Positions 17,868-25,536 of a stretch of DNA of 64,000 nt are shown here, in pieces; the stretch's first letter is position 1; the number at the start of each line of letters is the position of its first letter. The stretch lies in assembly GCA_947649615.1 (NCBI GenBank), contig CANSSG010000002.1, forward strand, positions 86,090 to 150,089, read 5' to 3'. The DNA comes from an uncultured Clostridia bacterium. GTDB taxonomy: Bacteria > Bacillota > Clostridia > Oscillospirales > Oscillospiraceae. Below the pieces are notes generated by a model. The model saw only the letters and a program-made list of their open reading frames with translations. It had not been told where the DNA came from and searched no databases. The position numbers and the translations under genes were made by a program.

Positions 17868-18263
17868 TTACTGCCCCCGGATCGCCGTCAGCAGCCGGCC
17901 CATATCCTTGCTGATTGCCCGGTACACATGCTGGATCTGATATGCGTTGCGCACCAGTTCAATGGACTGCTCCGAGACGTTGACGCCGTTCTCGTCCAGC
18001 CGGGCGGACTCATCCACGGCGGTGTGGACCACCGGCGCGGACGCGGCGATGGCGCTGCGCATTGCCGCCTGGGGGGACTGTCCGGTCCGGGCGGCCTGCC
18101 GGATGCTGGAACGCAGGGCTTCCTCGAAAGTGACATATTTAACCTTATACTCGGGGGTCTCGGCGTTGCTGATATTATCCAGGATCGCCCGCTGCTTAGT
18201 CCATTGGAAGTGGGCTGCTTTTTCCAGCATCATCATGGAGTTGGATGTGAAAAAGTCCGACAT
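17868..18263 (-). CDS. flgB: FlgB, proximal rod protein; first gene of the long flagellar operon
   Basis: A 131-residue rod protein. The conserved segment QRAILDNISNAETPEYK near residue 30 is the rod-family signature, and the C-terminal helix ends VYRAISKDMGRLLTAIRG. The start is set at 18263, nine bases downstream of GGAGG; a longer reading to 18284 would swallow the ribosome binding site. It opens the operon controlled by the promoter at 18415-18443. Confidence 0.94.
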   Translation of the reverse strand: MSDFFTSNSMMMLEKAAHFQWTKQRAILDNISNAETPEYKVKYVTFEEALRSSIRQAARTGQSPQAAMRSAIAASAPVVHTAVDESARLDENGVNVSEQSIELVRNAYQIQHVYRAISKDMGRLLTAIRGQ

Positions 18264-18414
18264 AGCCAACGTCCTCCATTTCAAAAAATCACAATATTTC
18301 TTCTATCTTTTGCGGAAAATGCCGCCCATTTTGTGAAAAAACCATCTTCAAAAGGGGGCGTTGAATACAGCCCCGACCCACGCGCGGCAATGCAGGATAT
18401 TGATAACAGGGTTA

Positions 18415-18443
18415 ATTATACTATATTCTGTCGAAATAAGCAA
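18415..18443 (-). promoter_or_regulatory. Main flagellar operon promoter (sigma-A type)
   Basis: On the minus strand TTGCTT (18438-18443) is separated by 17 bases from a perfect TATAAT (18415-18420), giving a start of transcription near 18408 and an untranslated leader of about 145 bases before flgB. The region 18264-18590 is AT-rich against GC-rich neighbours and contains no gene. Confidence 0.7.
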
Positions 18444-18518
18444 GAACAAAATCTAAAATTGTCGAAATCATCCATACCCTGTCGCACTTTGCGGCAAAAT
18501 TTTGCTATATTTCCGACA
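18429..18518. promoter_or_regulatory. Cluster of Spo0A-box-like sites over the flagellar promoter
   Basis: Two exact TGTCGAA sequences (18429-18435, inside the -35/-10 spacer, and 18460-18466) match the Spo0A box core TGNCGAA. Two one-mismatch copies follow: TGTCGCA at 18480-18486, and TGTCGGA on the minus strand at 18512-18518. Distances between the first three are 31 and 20 bases, close to whole helical turns. A site between -35 and -10 would be expected to repress. The sequence matches are seen; Spo0A control is inferred. Confidence 0.5.
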
Positions 18519-18589
18519 CAATATCCAAAGCCTTCCAAATCTTCCTATTTCTGCGCATTTTTTTACTAAAACATCCCAACCCGCCCAGA

Positions 18590-18631
18590 AAAGGAAAACA
18601 CCCACAGGCCATAATATGCGGCCCGTGGGTG
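18590..18631 (-). terminator. Terminator after csrA
   Basis: Arms at 18599-18610 and 18620-18631 pair over 12 positions with one imperfect pair, and on the minus strand they are followed by a T-rich run (TTTTCCTTTT). It separates the flgM-csrA transcript from the flgB promoter. Confidence 0.75.
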
Positions 18632-18665
18632 CAGTATGACGTTTGCATGGAAAAAGGGGGACAGC

Positions 18666-18899
18666 CTAATTCCCGCCCGCGTCCCGCAGGACGTCCAGCA
18701 GGGCCAGGGGGGACTCCTCCTCCCCGGCGGCTTCCCGGTTGACCTCCGCAGCGATTTTCAGTTCGCTGCGAAGGATAGGCACCGCCTTAGGCGCCTGGAT
18801 AGCCAGCCGCACCCGGCCGGCATCCACAGAGAGGACTGTAACCTCGATCTCGTCCCCGATGAGCAGGGATTCCCCCGCCTTCCGCTGGAGAATCAGCAT
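18666..18899 (-). CDS. csrA: CsrA, RNA-binding post-transcriptional regulator
   Basis: A 77-residue CsrA beginning [20 protein letters not shown], with the RNA-binding first strand and the conserved [14 protein letters not shown] segment. CsrA binds GGA-containing leaders; in Bacillus its target is the flagellin (hag) mRNA. It overlaps fliW by 7 bases, the classic FliW-CsrA pairing in which FliW sequesters CsrA until flagellin is exported. Flagellin itself is not in this window. The ribosome binding site is GGGAGG. Confidence 0.95.
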   Translation of the reverse strand: MLILQRKAGESLLIGDEIEVTVLSVDAGRVRLAIQAPKAVPILRSELKIAAEVNREAAGEEESPLALLDVLRDAGGN

Positions 18900-19348
18900 C
18901 CGCCCTCCCCCTTCCGGCCGCCAAACTCCGAGAGGAGGTGGCGCATATGGTACTGCCCGTCATCCAGGATCACCTGCATGGCCAGCCCCTTCCGGTCATT
19001 GACGGCCACGGGGCAGCGCAGGTTGACGGTGCTTTCCGCCACCGGGCTGCGCACGACGCACAGGGCGTAGAAGCACAGGTCCTCGCTGCGCTCCACCTCC
19101 AGCGCCCGCAGTTCTTCGGCCGGCAGCACCGGCGCGTAGTCAGGCTTCAGGGAAAAGGGGTTCATCGCCACGAAGGCGAGCTGGGGCGTCTGGACGCTCT
19201 GGAAGCACAGCAAGCTTCCCCCGCCGCCCTCAAAGGGCAGCAAGCAGAACGCCTTTTCCTCCTCAAACCCGAACAACCCCCGTTCAAACCGGAGCAGTTC
19301 CCCCGGCTGACATTCCACAGCGCCGAAATACTTAGTTTGAAGCTGCAC
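18893..19348 (-). CDS. fliW: FliW, flagellar assembly factor and CsrA antagonist
   Basis: A FliW protein of about 151 residues ([20 protein letters not shown] at the start, and [20 protein letters not shown]). It binds flagellin and, when free, binds CsrA, coupling flagellin synthesis to export. The start is taken as GTG at 19348, six bases from GGAGG; the TTG two codons upstream directly abuts that ribosome binding site. It is followed immediately by csrA. Confidence 0.94.
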   Translation of the reverse strand: MQLQTKYFGAVECQPGELLRFERGLFGFEEEKAFCLLPFEGGGGSLLCFQSVQTPQLAFVAMNPFSLKPDYAPVLPAEELRALEVERSEDLCFYALCVVRSPVAESTVNLRCPVAVNDRKGLAMQVILDDGQYHMRHLLSEFGGRKGEGGC

Positions 19349-19362
19349 GGCCAACCTCCTTG

Positions 19363-19968
19363 TCAGGCTCTCACATCCACCGGCTCATAATTAGGGTCGG
19401 CAGAGGGCGGCACATAGATCGGCCCGCCCACGTACTTAATAATGACCTCCGGCTTCTGGGTGACCGTCAGCTCGATATCGCCGGGTGTAAACTCGAAGCT
19501 GCCCCCGCCGATTTTCCAATCGAAATTCAGCTTATCCATCTCATAACGGATGTTCATTTCCGCGGGGTCCCAGGTAATTTCCGGCCCAACCTTGGGCAAG
19601 AACTGCAATCCCACGTCCTTTACGTCCTCCAGCAAGGACTGCTTGGAGAACCGGGTAATGACCTCCTCGCCCAGCTTGGTCTGCATCATCAGCTTCCCTT
19701 CCTGGGCAAAGGCGGCCGTCGCCTTGTAAGACGCCTGAATCCCCTTCTCCGCCCCCTGCTCCTGGCTGCGGGCCAAGGTCGGGGTAATAGAGTTGCGGGC
19801 TTCGAAGGTATCAATGTTCAGCCGGATGGGCCGGCTCTTGATTTGCAGGCCGCCCTTGTCCCTGGTAACTTCCATCTCGGCCGTACCCCGGGCGTATTCC
19901 AGTTTCGCGTTAGTGGTTTTCATTTCGATCTGGATAGGCACGGTAGTGATCTCAATTAACGGTTTCAT
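19363..19968 (-). CDS. DUF6470/YviE family protein
   Basis: A 201-residue soluble protein in the position of B. subtilis yviE, between flgL and fliW. Features that fit are the opening IEITTVPIQIEMKTTNAKLE and the C-terminal YVGGPIYVPPSADPNYEP. The function is unknown. The tight linkage to hook-junction genes and fliW suggests a part in filament assembly or FliW/CsrA control. The pattern is mostly beta-strand with an amphipathic helical middle. Confidence 0.75.
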   Translation of the reverse strand: MKPLIEITTVPIQIEMKTTNAKLEYARGTAEMEVTRDKGGLQIKSRPIRLNIDTFEARNSITPTLARSQEQGAEKGIQASYKATAAFAQEGKLMMQTKLGEEVITRFSKQSLLEDVKDVGLQFLPKVGPEITWDPAEMNIRYEMDKLNFDWKIGGGSFEFTPGDIELTVTQKPEVIIKYVGGPIYVPPSADPNYEPVDVRA

Positions 19969-20043
19969 TGTGCGACGCGCGCTCCCTTCTGCTATAATCT
20001 AAGCGGCTTCCTTGCCGTAACACACAATAACGTTTATTTGATC

Positions 20044-21582
20044 TTAACTCATATAATCGATCAAGGACTGGCTCAAAAGCTGGGTCCCCACCTTCAGCGC
20101 GGCGCTGTAGCAGTAGTAGTCCCAGGAGAAATTGATAATGGCGTCCGCCAGATCCACGTCCTCGATGGAGGAACGCTGTTCATTGAGGTAATTGACCTGC
20201 AAATCCAGCCGTTCCTGATTCTGCTTCAGGAAGGACGCTTCCGCGCTGATATCCACGTACTTGCCGGAGGCGTACCCCTGGGCGTCCTTGAGCTTATTCA
20301 TCAGGCGCATGGCGTCTTCATAATCCTGGTCGCTGGCATAGCGCCCCTCGTCCTTCGAACACCGGCTGTAAATTTCGCCGAGCTGCTTCATAATCATGCA
20401 GACGTTTTTCGGGTCGCCGTCCGCATCCACGCCGAAGCCCAGCATATTGATGCCGGGGAGCGTCCTATTATAGTATGTGCCGGGGACAAGGTTCCCATTA
20501 TCATCCCTCAGCAGGCCCATGCCCAAATCGATAGGCGCCTCTTCTTCGGACATCTTCTGGAGGTGCTTCACATCGCCCTGGTCCAGGTAGTATTCCGCCC
20601 AAGCCCGGTCAAAGGAACTGCTATTCGGGTCATCCAGCTTTTGCCTGGAACCCATCGGTACGCCGAAATCATCCTTATCGCCGTTCGCCCAGCCCGGCTC
20701 AACATCCGGCTTCAGTATGCTGTTGCCCTTATAATAATCGACCCACGCCTGTTCCGTATTACTCATCTGGGCATACTCCGCCGACCCCCGGGCCGGCAGG
20801 CTGTCCTTATACGCCTGCGCCAGGGACGCGTCATCGTTCGCCACAGGCTTGCCAGCCGCATCCTTCGGCACCCAATCCGGCGCCGCGCTGCTGGGCTGCG
20901 TGTTGGTCACGCCCTTATAATAATCCACCCACTCCCGTTCAGCCTCACTCTCGCTTGCCGGGATACTGTCCTTAAACGCCTGCGCCAGCGCAGCGTTATC
21001 CGTAACATCCGCTCCCTTCGACGGGTCGGCGCCGTTCTTCGGCGCCCATTTGGGCGGCTCCGCCGGACTTTTCACGCTCCCTGCGTTGACATTGACCCCG
21101 CGGTAATAGAGGATCGTCCGGTCCGCGTTCCAAGTAAAGGGCGCGTTCAACTCATCGTCCCCAGAGAACACGAAGTCCGACCCGGACTTCGCGCCGTTCA
21201 TGGCATGTATAACAGACTCCGCCGTCTCACTAAGCACCTTGCCCAGCTCATTGCGCCCGGCGGCGGTAGGGTCGTTGGCGGCATAGATGTCCGCGCTGCG
21301 CCCATCCAGGTCGGTCAGTTCATGGGTTACCGCGCCCATGGTGGCGTAGGCGATGTCAAACCGGGTCAGGGTGTCCTTGTTGTTCTTGGCATAACAGGCG
21401 GTGTTGACCATGGACCGCCGCACACGCCACGCCTGGATCGCGGATGCGGGGTCCTCGGCGAAGCTGTCGAATTTCCGGTGGGTGAGCACCTTATTCCGGG
21501 AATCGGTCATATTGGCGGTAGAGTTTTGCAGATTATAGCGGTATGTGTTCATAGCCATACCGGTCGTAATGCGCATACGCAT
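20044..21582 (-). CDS. flgL: FlgL, hook-filament junction protein with an inserted triple repeat
   Basis: A 512-residue FlgL (HAP3), much longer than the usual 300. Residues 1-170 and about 340-512 carry the flagellin-like coiled-coil ends (start MRMRITTGMAMNTYRYNLQN; end QLLSQSLIDYMS) and the family DFVFSGDDELNAPF segment. Between them is an extra region (about 174-336) made of three related modules of 45-55 residues. The first two begin W-[AV]-P-K, run through LAQA[FY]KDS[IL]PA and end WVDYYKG; the third is shorter and diverged, ending WAEYYLDQG. FlgL joins the hook to the filament, and this insertion should point to the outer surface. It lies between flgK and the DUF6470 gene. Confidence 0.93.
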   Translation of the reverse strand: MRMRITTGMAMNTYRYNLQNSTANMTDSRNKVLTHRKFDSFAEDPASAIQAWRVRRSMVNTACYAKNNKDTLTRFDIAYATMGAVTHELTDLDGRSADIYAANDPTAAGRNELGKVLSETAESVIHAMNGAKSGSDFVFSGDDELNAPFTWNADRTILYYRGVNVNAGSVKSPAEPPKWAPKNGADPSKGADVTDNAALAQAFKDSIPASESEAEREWVDYYKGVTNTQPSSAAPDWVPKDAAGKPVANDDASLAQAYKDSLPARGSAEYAQMSNTEQAWVDYYKGNSILKPDVEPGWANGDKDDFGVPMGSRQKLDDPNSSSFDRAWAEYYLDQGDVKHLQKMSEEEAPIDLGMGLLRDDNGNLVPGTYYNRTLPGINMLGFGVDADGDPKNVCMIMKQLGEIYSRCSKDEGRYASDQDYEDAMRLMNKLKDAQGYASGKYVDISAEASFLKQNQERLDLQVNYLNEQRSSIEDVDLADAIINFSWDYYCYSAALKVGTQLLSQSLIDYMS

Positions 21583-21609
21583 ATTAAAAGTCCTCCTTTA
21601 TTCCAATCA

Positions 21610-23724
21610 TCACCGCGCGGTGCCGTTAATGAGCGTATCCAGCATAGAATCAATCGTGGTGAGCAGACGGCAGGCCGCCGAATAGGACTTGCTGAACTGC
21701 ATCATATTGGTCGCCTCATCATTAAGGTCCACGCCGGAGATACTCTGCCTGCTGTTTTCCAGGTCGAGGGTAGAGAGGGCGTAATTCTCGGCCTTCCCCT
21801 CGGTAGCCTGGGCGTCATCGCCCAACACGCCGGAGATGGCGGTAAACACCTCCTGGAAAGACCCATGGAACACGGGCAGCGTCGCGTGGGCGTCGCCCTG
21901 GACATCCTTGGCGATAAAGTCCCGCTTCTTGGTAAACTCGGCGATCATATCCACAATGTTATCCCGCCGGGTCGTGTGGCTGACCTCGGTGCCATCCTCC
22001 TTGACCTCGCTCTTTTCCCTGGTATTGAGCAGCCGCACGGTATGGTTGCCCCAGGCGTCAGAGATAGAGATATTCGCGGCGGTAATCCCGGTCGGATCAT
22101 TATTATCGCCCCGGTTACTGAGCAGTACGCCGCCGTCGTAGAAGCCATACCCCGGCTGCTTAGCGGCATGGGCGCGCACCGCGTCGATCATCGCCGCTTC
22201 CTCCTCGGTGGGCTGCTGCTTGAACACCATCACCTTCTCGCCCTTGCTGTTTTCCACTTCCTCGGTGATAACGTCCCAATCAATCGTCAAGGCATTCCCG
22301 TCCGCGTCCAGGATAGGCCCGCCGTCCTTCGTCACAGGCGCCTTCGTCATATCGTACACCACATCCAAGGAAATCTGGTTCATCTCATTAAAGACCTTGG
22401 CGAACTCCTTGGCGAGGTTATCCAGCGCCCTTTCATAGTATGGGATGCCTCGTTTAATATTGGCGTTCGCATCCCGGGCGATATCATCCTTCGAGGAATA
22501 CTCCCCTTCCCGGGTCAGCATTTCGCGGATTGCCTGCAAGCTGCCCAGGGCGGTGGTAGCATGCACCGTCCCATCGGGATTGGTATAATTCCCGCAGAAG
22601 GTCGTATCTCCCAGCGCGATTTCCTCGCTTTTCCCGCTGGCGGTACCCTTATCCTCCATCTTGCGGCCCCTCTGGTCAATCAGCGGCTCCACCCGCATCA
22701 GATAGCGGCTCTCAGCTTCCGTAGGGTTCTTCTCATCGAAGTTAAAGTACCCGTTGCTTTTCGTCGGGTCAGCGGGGTCTTCCGCCACGGCCGCATCCCA
22801 ATCGCTGGTGGTCGTACCGTCCGCCAGCATATACTTGCCGCCATTCGCGGGATTCTTCGGATCATAATTCGGATTCAAATTCGGCATCCGCCCCGGCATG
22901 GTGATCTGCCCGCCGAAGATGCCGTCCACCAGCTTGATAGGCTTGCCATCCGGCCCCTTGCTGTCGGCGATGGTAACGGTCAGCTTCTCCACCTCAGAGA
23001 ACTGGTCGATGCGCTCCATGGAGTAGGTAACCTCGATATTCATATACCCGGACAGCTTATCCAGCGCCAGGTTCCGGGCGTCCTTCAGTTCCAGGGCCTT
23101 GTCGCCGTAGATATTCTGGGTACGGATCTGGGCGTTCAAATCCCGGATTTCGGTCAGCAGCTTGTTGACGTCGGAGAGGGATTCCTTCAGCTCATTGACC
23201 TTATTGTCCTTGATGTCGGCCAGGTCGTCGGCGGCCTTGTTGAAGTAAGTGGTCAGTACGCTGGCGGCGGAGCGCACCAGCTTATCATATTCCTCGGAAC
23301 CAATATTGGTGTTTTCATCCTCGAGGGCTTCCATCAGCTTGCCGAACTGGGCCTCGATCACGCCGAACCCGCCCTGGCCCTTTCCCACCTCGTCCAGGAT
23401 GTTGCCAATCTGGTAGAGGGAGTTCAGCTTCTCGTCATTGGCCGCCAGCTTGGAGTTCTCATTGCGGTAGCGGATGTCCAGATAGGGGTCGCGGAGTTGG
23501 GTCGCCCCCCGGGTCAGTACGCCGTAGCCCACGTTGGTGTTAAAGATGTTCGCGTATTTTCCCTGGCCGGTAGAGTAGAGACTCACCAGATCCATCCTCT
23601 GCCGGGTGTACCCCTTGGTATTGATGTTCGCGATATTGTTTCCGGTAACGCTCAGCGACGCCTGGGACGCATAAATCCCCAGGCGCGCCGTCGTAAACTG
23701 CCCAAAAGTACCGATAACAGCCAT
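21610..23724 (-). CDS. flgK: FlgK, hook-filament junction protein
   Basis: A 704-residue HAP1. The N-terminus (LGIYASQASLSVTGNNIANI) and C-terminus (DLNDEATNMMQFSKSYSAAC) are the conserved core helices shared with hook proteins. A very long middle domain (about 200-600) makes it longer than Bacillus FlgK (about 507). It forms the junction between hook and filament and is delivered by FlgN. It is flanked by flgN and flgL. Confidence 0.95.
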   Translation of the reverse strand: MAVIGTFGQFTTARLGIYASQASLSVTGNNIANINTKGYTRQRMDLVSLYSTGQGKYANIFNTNVGYGVLTRGATQLRDPYLDIRYRNENSKLAANDEKLNSLYQIGNILDEVGKGQGGFGVIEAQFGKLMEALEDENTNIGSEEYDKLVRSAASVLTTYFNKAADDLADIKDNKVNELKESLSDVNKLLTEIRDLNAQIRTQNIYGDKALELKDARNLALDKLSGYMNIEVTYSMERIDQFSEVEKLTVTIADSKGPDGKPIKLVDGIFGGQITMPGRMPNLNPNYDPKNPANGGKYMLADGTTTSDWDAAVAEDPADPTKSNGYFNFDEKNPTEAESRYLMRVEPLIDQRGRKMEDKGTASGKSEEIALGDTTFCGNYTNPDGTVHATTALGSLQAIREMLTREGEYSSKDDIARDANANIKRGIPYYERALDNLAKEFAKVFNEMNQISLDVVYDMTKAPVTKDGGPILDADGNALTIDWDVITEEVENSKGEKVMVFKQQPTEEEAAMIDAVRAHAAKQPGYGFYDGGVLLSNRGDNNDPTGITAANISISDAWGNHTVRLLNTREKSEVKEDGTEVSHTTRRDNIVDMIAEFTKKRDFIAKDVQGDAHATLPVFHGSFQEVFTAISGVLGDDAQATEGKAENYALSTLDLENSRQSISGVDLNDEATNMMQFSKSYSAACRLLTTIDSMLDTLINGTAR

Positions 23725-23774
23725 AATAAACGATCTCCTTCTGCAAAATCAAATCATCGTGAAACGCCCGTGGC

Positions 23775-24239
23775 TCACGCCCGGAAATCAGCCTGCCTTG
23801 GCTGGCCCTCAGGGGGCGGCCCGCCCTGCGCGGCCTGGTCTTCCACAGCCTTCTGAATATTCTCAATCGTCCGCAGATTGCACTCGAGGGTGTTGCGCGC
23901 CACCTCGGACGCGGACTGGAACACCTCGTACCGCCTCCGCAGCCGTTCTACAACAGCCTTGGTTTCCAAATGGGACTCCCTTGGGCCGCGCTCCTCCAGC
24001 TCCCGCAGGGGGACGCCTTTCAGGCCGAGCTGTTCCAGCATTTTCCCCCGCTTCTGCTCCATGCCCCGCAGGGACAGGCTGATCACCTGCTCCTGCTTCA
24101 TACACGCTTCCACCTTGTCCAGCGCGCCCTGGCTGACGGCGGCGGTTTTTTCCCGCTCGATGACGGTCAGCCTCTCCATGGTTTCCCCAAGCTGGTCGAG
24201 CAGTTGGAGATAATCCCGCCAAACGGCCATATCCATCAT
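23775..24239 (-). CDS. flgN: FlgN family export chaperone
   Basis: A 154-residue, helix-rich protein (WRDYLQLLDQLGETMERLTV, then long charged helices) with the size and placement of FlgN, the chaperone for FlgK and FlgL. Its start overlaps the flgM stop (ATGA), so the two are translationally coupled. The C-terminal 20 residues are Pro/Gly/Gln-rich. Sequence conservation in this family is low, so position is the main support. Confidence 0.85.
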   Translation of the reverse strand: MMDMAVWRDYLQLLDQLGETMERLTVIEREKTAAVSQGALDKVEACMKQEQVISLSLRGMEQKRGKMLEQLGLKGVPLRELEERGPRESHLETKAVVERLRRRYEVFQSASEVARNTLECNLRTIENIQKAVEDQAAQGGPPPEGQPRQADFRA

Positions 24240-24541
24240 TCGCCATCCTCCATCAGCAGGAGCATCCTGGCGGCGGTCTCCCGCGGCTCAATCTGATACT
24301 CGCCCGCGCTGACCTGGCGGCGCAGCTCTTGAATCTTGCCGGTGGTGTTATAAGTCCTCACCTGGTAGGAGAGGTTGGCCACCATTTCCCGGAAGCTTCC
24401 CCGGTCCTGACACGCGGACGCGCTAAACTGGTCATAGCGGCTGTCCTGGGCCTGCGTCCGGCCCGCGCCGGATGGGGCGGCGGAACGCGCGGCGTTAGTT
24501 TGAATGGGCAGAAAGCCCTCTGCACCCTTAATTTTCATCAT
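24236..24541 (-). CDS. flgM: FlgM, anti-sigma factor for the flagellar sigma factor
   Basis: A protein of about 101 residues whose C-terminal half (KIQELRRQVSAGEYQIEPRE, ARMLLLM) matches the sigma-28/sigma-D binding region of FlgM. The first half is probably unstructured. FlgM holds the late flagellar sigma factor until the hook is finished. The start at 24541 is fixed by GGGAGG six bases upstream; a longer open reading to 25027 runs through the GC-rich leader and is not coding. It is the first gene of the flgM-csrA transcript. Confidence 0.92.
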   Translation of the reverse strand: MMKIKGAEGFLPIQTNAARSAAPSGAGRTQAQDSRYDQFSASACQDRGSFREMVANLSYQVRTYNTTGKIQELRRQVSAGEYQIEPRETAARMLLLMEDGE

Positions 24542-24624
24542 GAACGACCTCCCAAATTCGTGCCGGCCAGACCGGGCCGGCCTTACGGGCCACATCATCC
24601 GGCATAGACGTCTTTGTACTATTT

Positions 24625-24651
24625 TTATCGGACTAAAAACAGAAAACATAA
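24625..24651 (-). promoter_or_regulatory. Possible sigma-D (sigma-28) promoter of flgM
   Basis: On the minus strand TCCGATAA (24625-24632) matches the sigma-28 -10 consensus GCCGATAA in seven of eight positions. At the right distance upstream lies TTAT (24648-24651), a weak match to TAAA. flgM is a usual sigma-D target. The leader also contains a GGCCGG/CCGGCC hairpin (about 24562-24583) just upstream of the ribosome binding site. Confidence 0.45.
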
Positions 24652-24745
24652 CGTGGCGGGAGAAAATTTTTGCAAAATCCTGGTACCGGGCCGGCCCGCG
24701 TCCGGCGCGGCTGCGGAAAAAGAGGAAAAGAATTTGAAAATTCCA

Positions 24746-24774
24746 TTGCAAGCGGGCGCGGTTTCCGATATAAT
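24746..24774 (+). promoter_or_regulatory. Promoter of the PilZ operon
   Basis: TTGCAA (24746-24751), 17 bases, perfect TATAAT (24769-24774) on the plus strand. A TCCGATAT, near the sigma-D -10 consensus, overlaps the -10 at 24764-24771, but I find no matching -35 for it. The 349-base gap between flgM and the PilZ gene holds only this and the divergent flgM promoter. Confidence 0.65.
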
Positions 24775-24890
24775 AAAGCAGAGACAAAGAAGGACCGGGC
24801 CGGACCCTGCGCGGGTGCGTCCGGCGCTTCCATAACAGCGCGGGCCGCACCGCCGTCCCGCGCGGAATAACGGGGGGATTTGATCTGCCT

Positions 24891-25532
24891 ATGTTTGAGA
24901 AATGCAAGAAAGCGGACATTATTGAAAAGACCGGCGCATTGATTTGCCAAAGCCGGGTCAGCGTCAGCCGCACCGGGGACGTCCTTTTAGTGATCCCCCG
25001 CGCCGCCACATATAAAGCCAACTCCAACTACCGGGTTGTATTTTACGACCCCGTGTTGGGCCGCGTCACCTGCCGGTGCCGCTTAAGCGCGTCCCTGCCC
25101 CTGCCGGGGGGCGAGCTGTGCTCCCTGCGCTGCGAAGTCCTCGAGCAGCTCGCCCAGGACCAGCGGCGCCAGGACGTCAAGATTCCCCTTGGGGTCAACG
25201 TCATGCTTCACGCCCTCTACCAGCCCGGGGACACCGTCCGCGCGCCGGAATCCGGCGTACCGGCCACCATTGTCAACATCAGCGCGGGGGGCGTCTACCT
25301 GCGCACCTCCCTGCTGATGGCCAAGGGCCGGCGGGTATGGTTCGACTTCCAGCCTGGAGAGGAAAAGCTGACCCTCAGCGCCCAGGTGCTCCGGGCGGAA
25401 AACGCGTCCTTGAGCCAGAACCAGATTCTATACGGCTACGGCTGCAAATTCATCAACATGCTCTCCAAGCACGAAACGATGCTGCGCAGCTTCATTTTCC
25501 AGCAGCAGCGCCAGCAGCGCAATCAGGAGTGA
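24891..25532 (+). CDS. PilZ domain protein, probable c-di-GMP receptor
   Basis: A 213-residue protein. The N-terminal 85 residues form a YcgR_2/YpfA-like beta domain. The PilZ domain follows, with QRRQDVKI at residues 91-98 and NISAGGVYL at 129-137 (the N-x-S-x-x-G motif is intact). In the first motif the canonical R-x-x-x-R reads R93-x-x-x-K97, so the second arginine is replaced by lysine and ligand affinity may differ. Such proteins slow or stop the flagellar motor when c-di-GMP rises. It is divergent from the flagellar genes and heads an operon with a peptidase and a methyltransferase. Confidence 0.85.
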   Translation: MFEKCKKADIIEKTGALICQSRVSVSRTGDVLLVIPRAATYKANSNYRVVFYDPVLGRVTCRCRLSASLPLPGGELCSLRCEVLEQLAQDQRRQDVKIPLGVNVMLHALYQPGDTVRAPESGVPATIVNISAGGVYLRTSLLMAKGRRVWFDFQPGEEKLTLSAQVLRAENASLSQNQILYGYGCKFINMLSKHETMLRSFIFQQQRQQRNQE

Positions 25533-25536
25533 CCCG

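Noticed and set aside
20038..23856. A 1272-codon open frame on the plus strand opposite flgL and flgK
   Set aside because: It lies wholly antisense to two well-conserved genes, has a His/Arg/Val-rich composition typical of reversed GC-rich coding DNA, and no recognisable domain or ribosome binding site.
24764..24771. A sigma-D promoter for the PilZ operon
   Set aside because: TCCGATAT is close to the -10 consensus but no TAAA-like -35 is correctly spaced, while a good sigma-A promoter overlaps it.
24542..25027. A longer FlgM or an extra N-terminal protein
   Set aside because: The open reading upstream of 24541 passes through the ribosome binding site, both promoters and part of the PilZ gene on the other strand.
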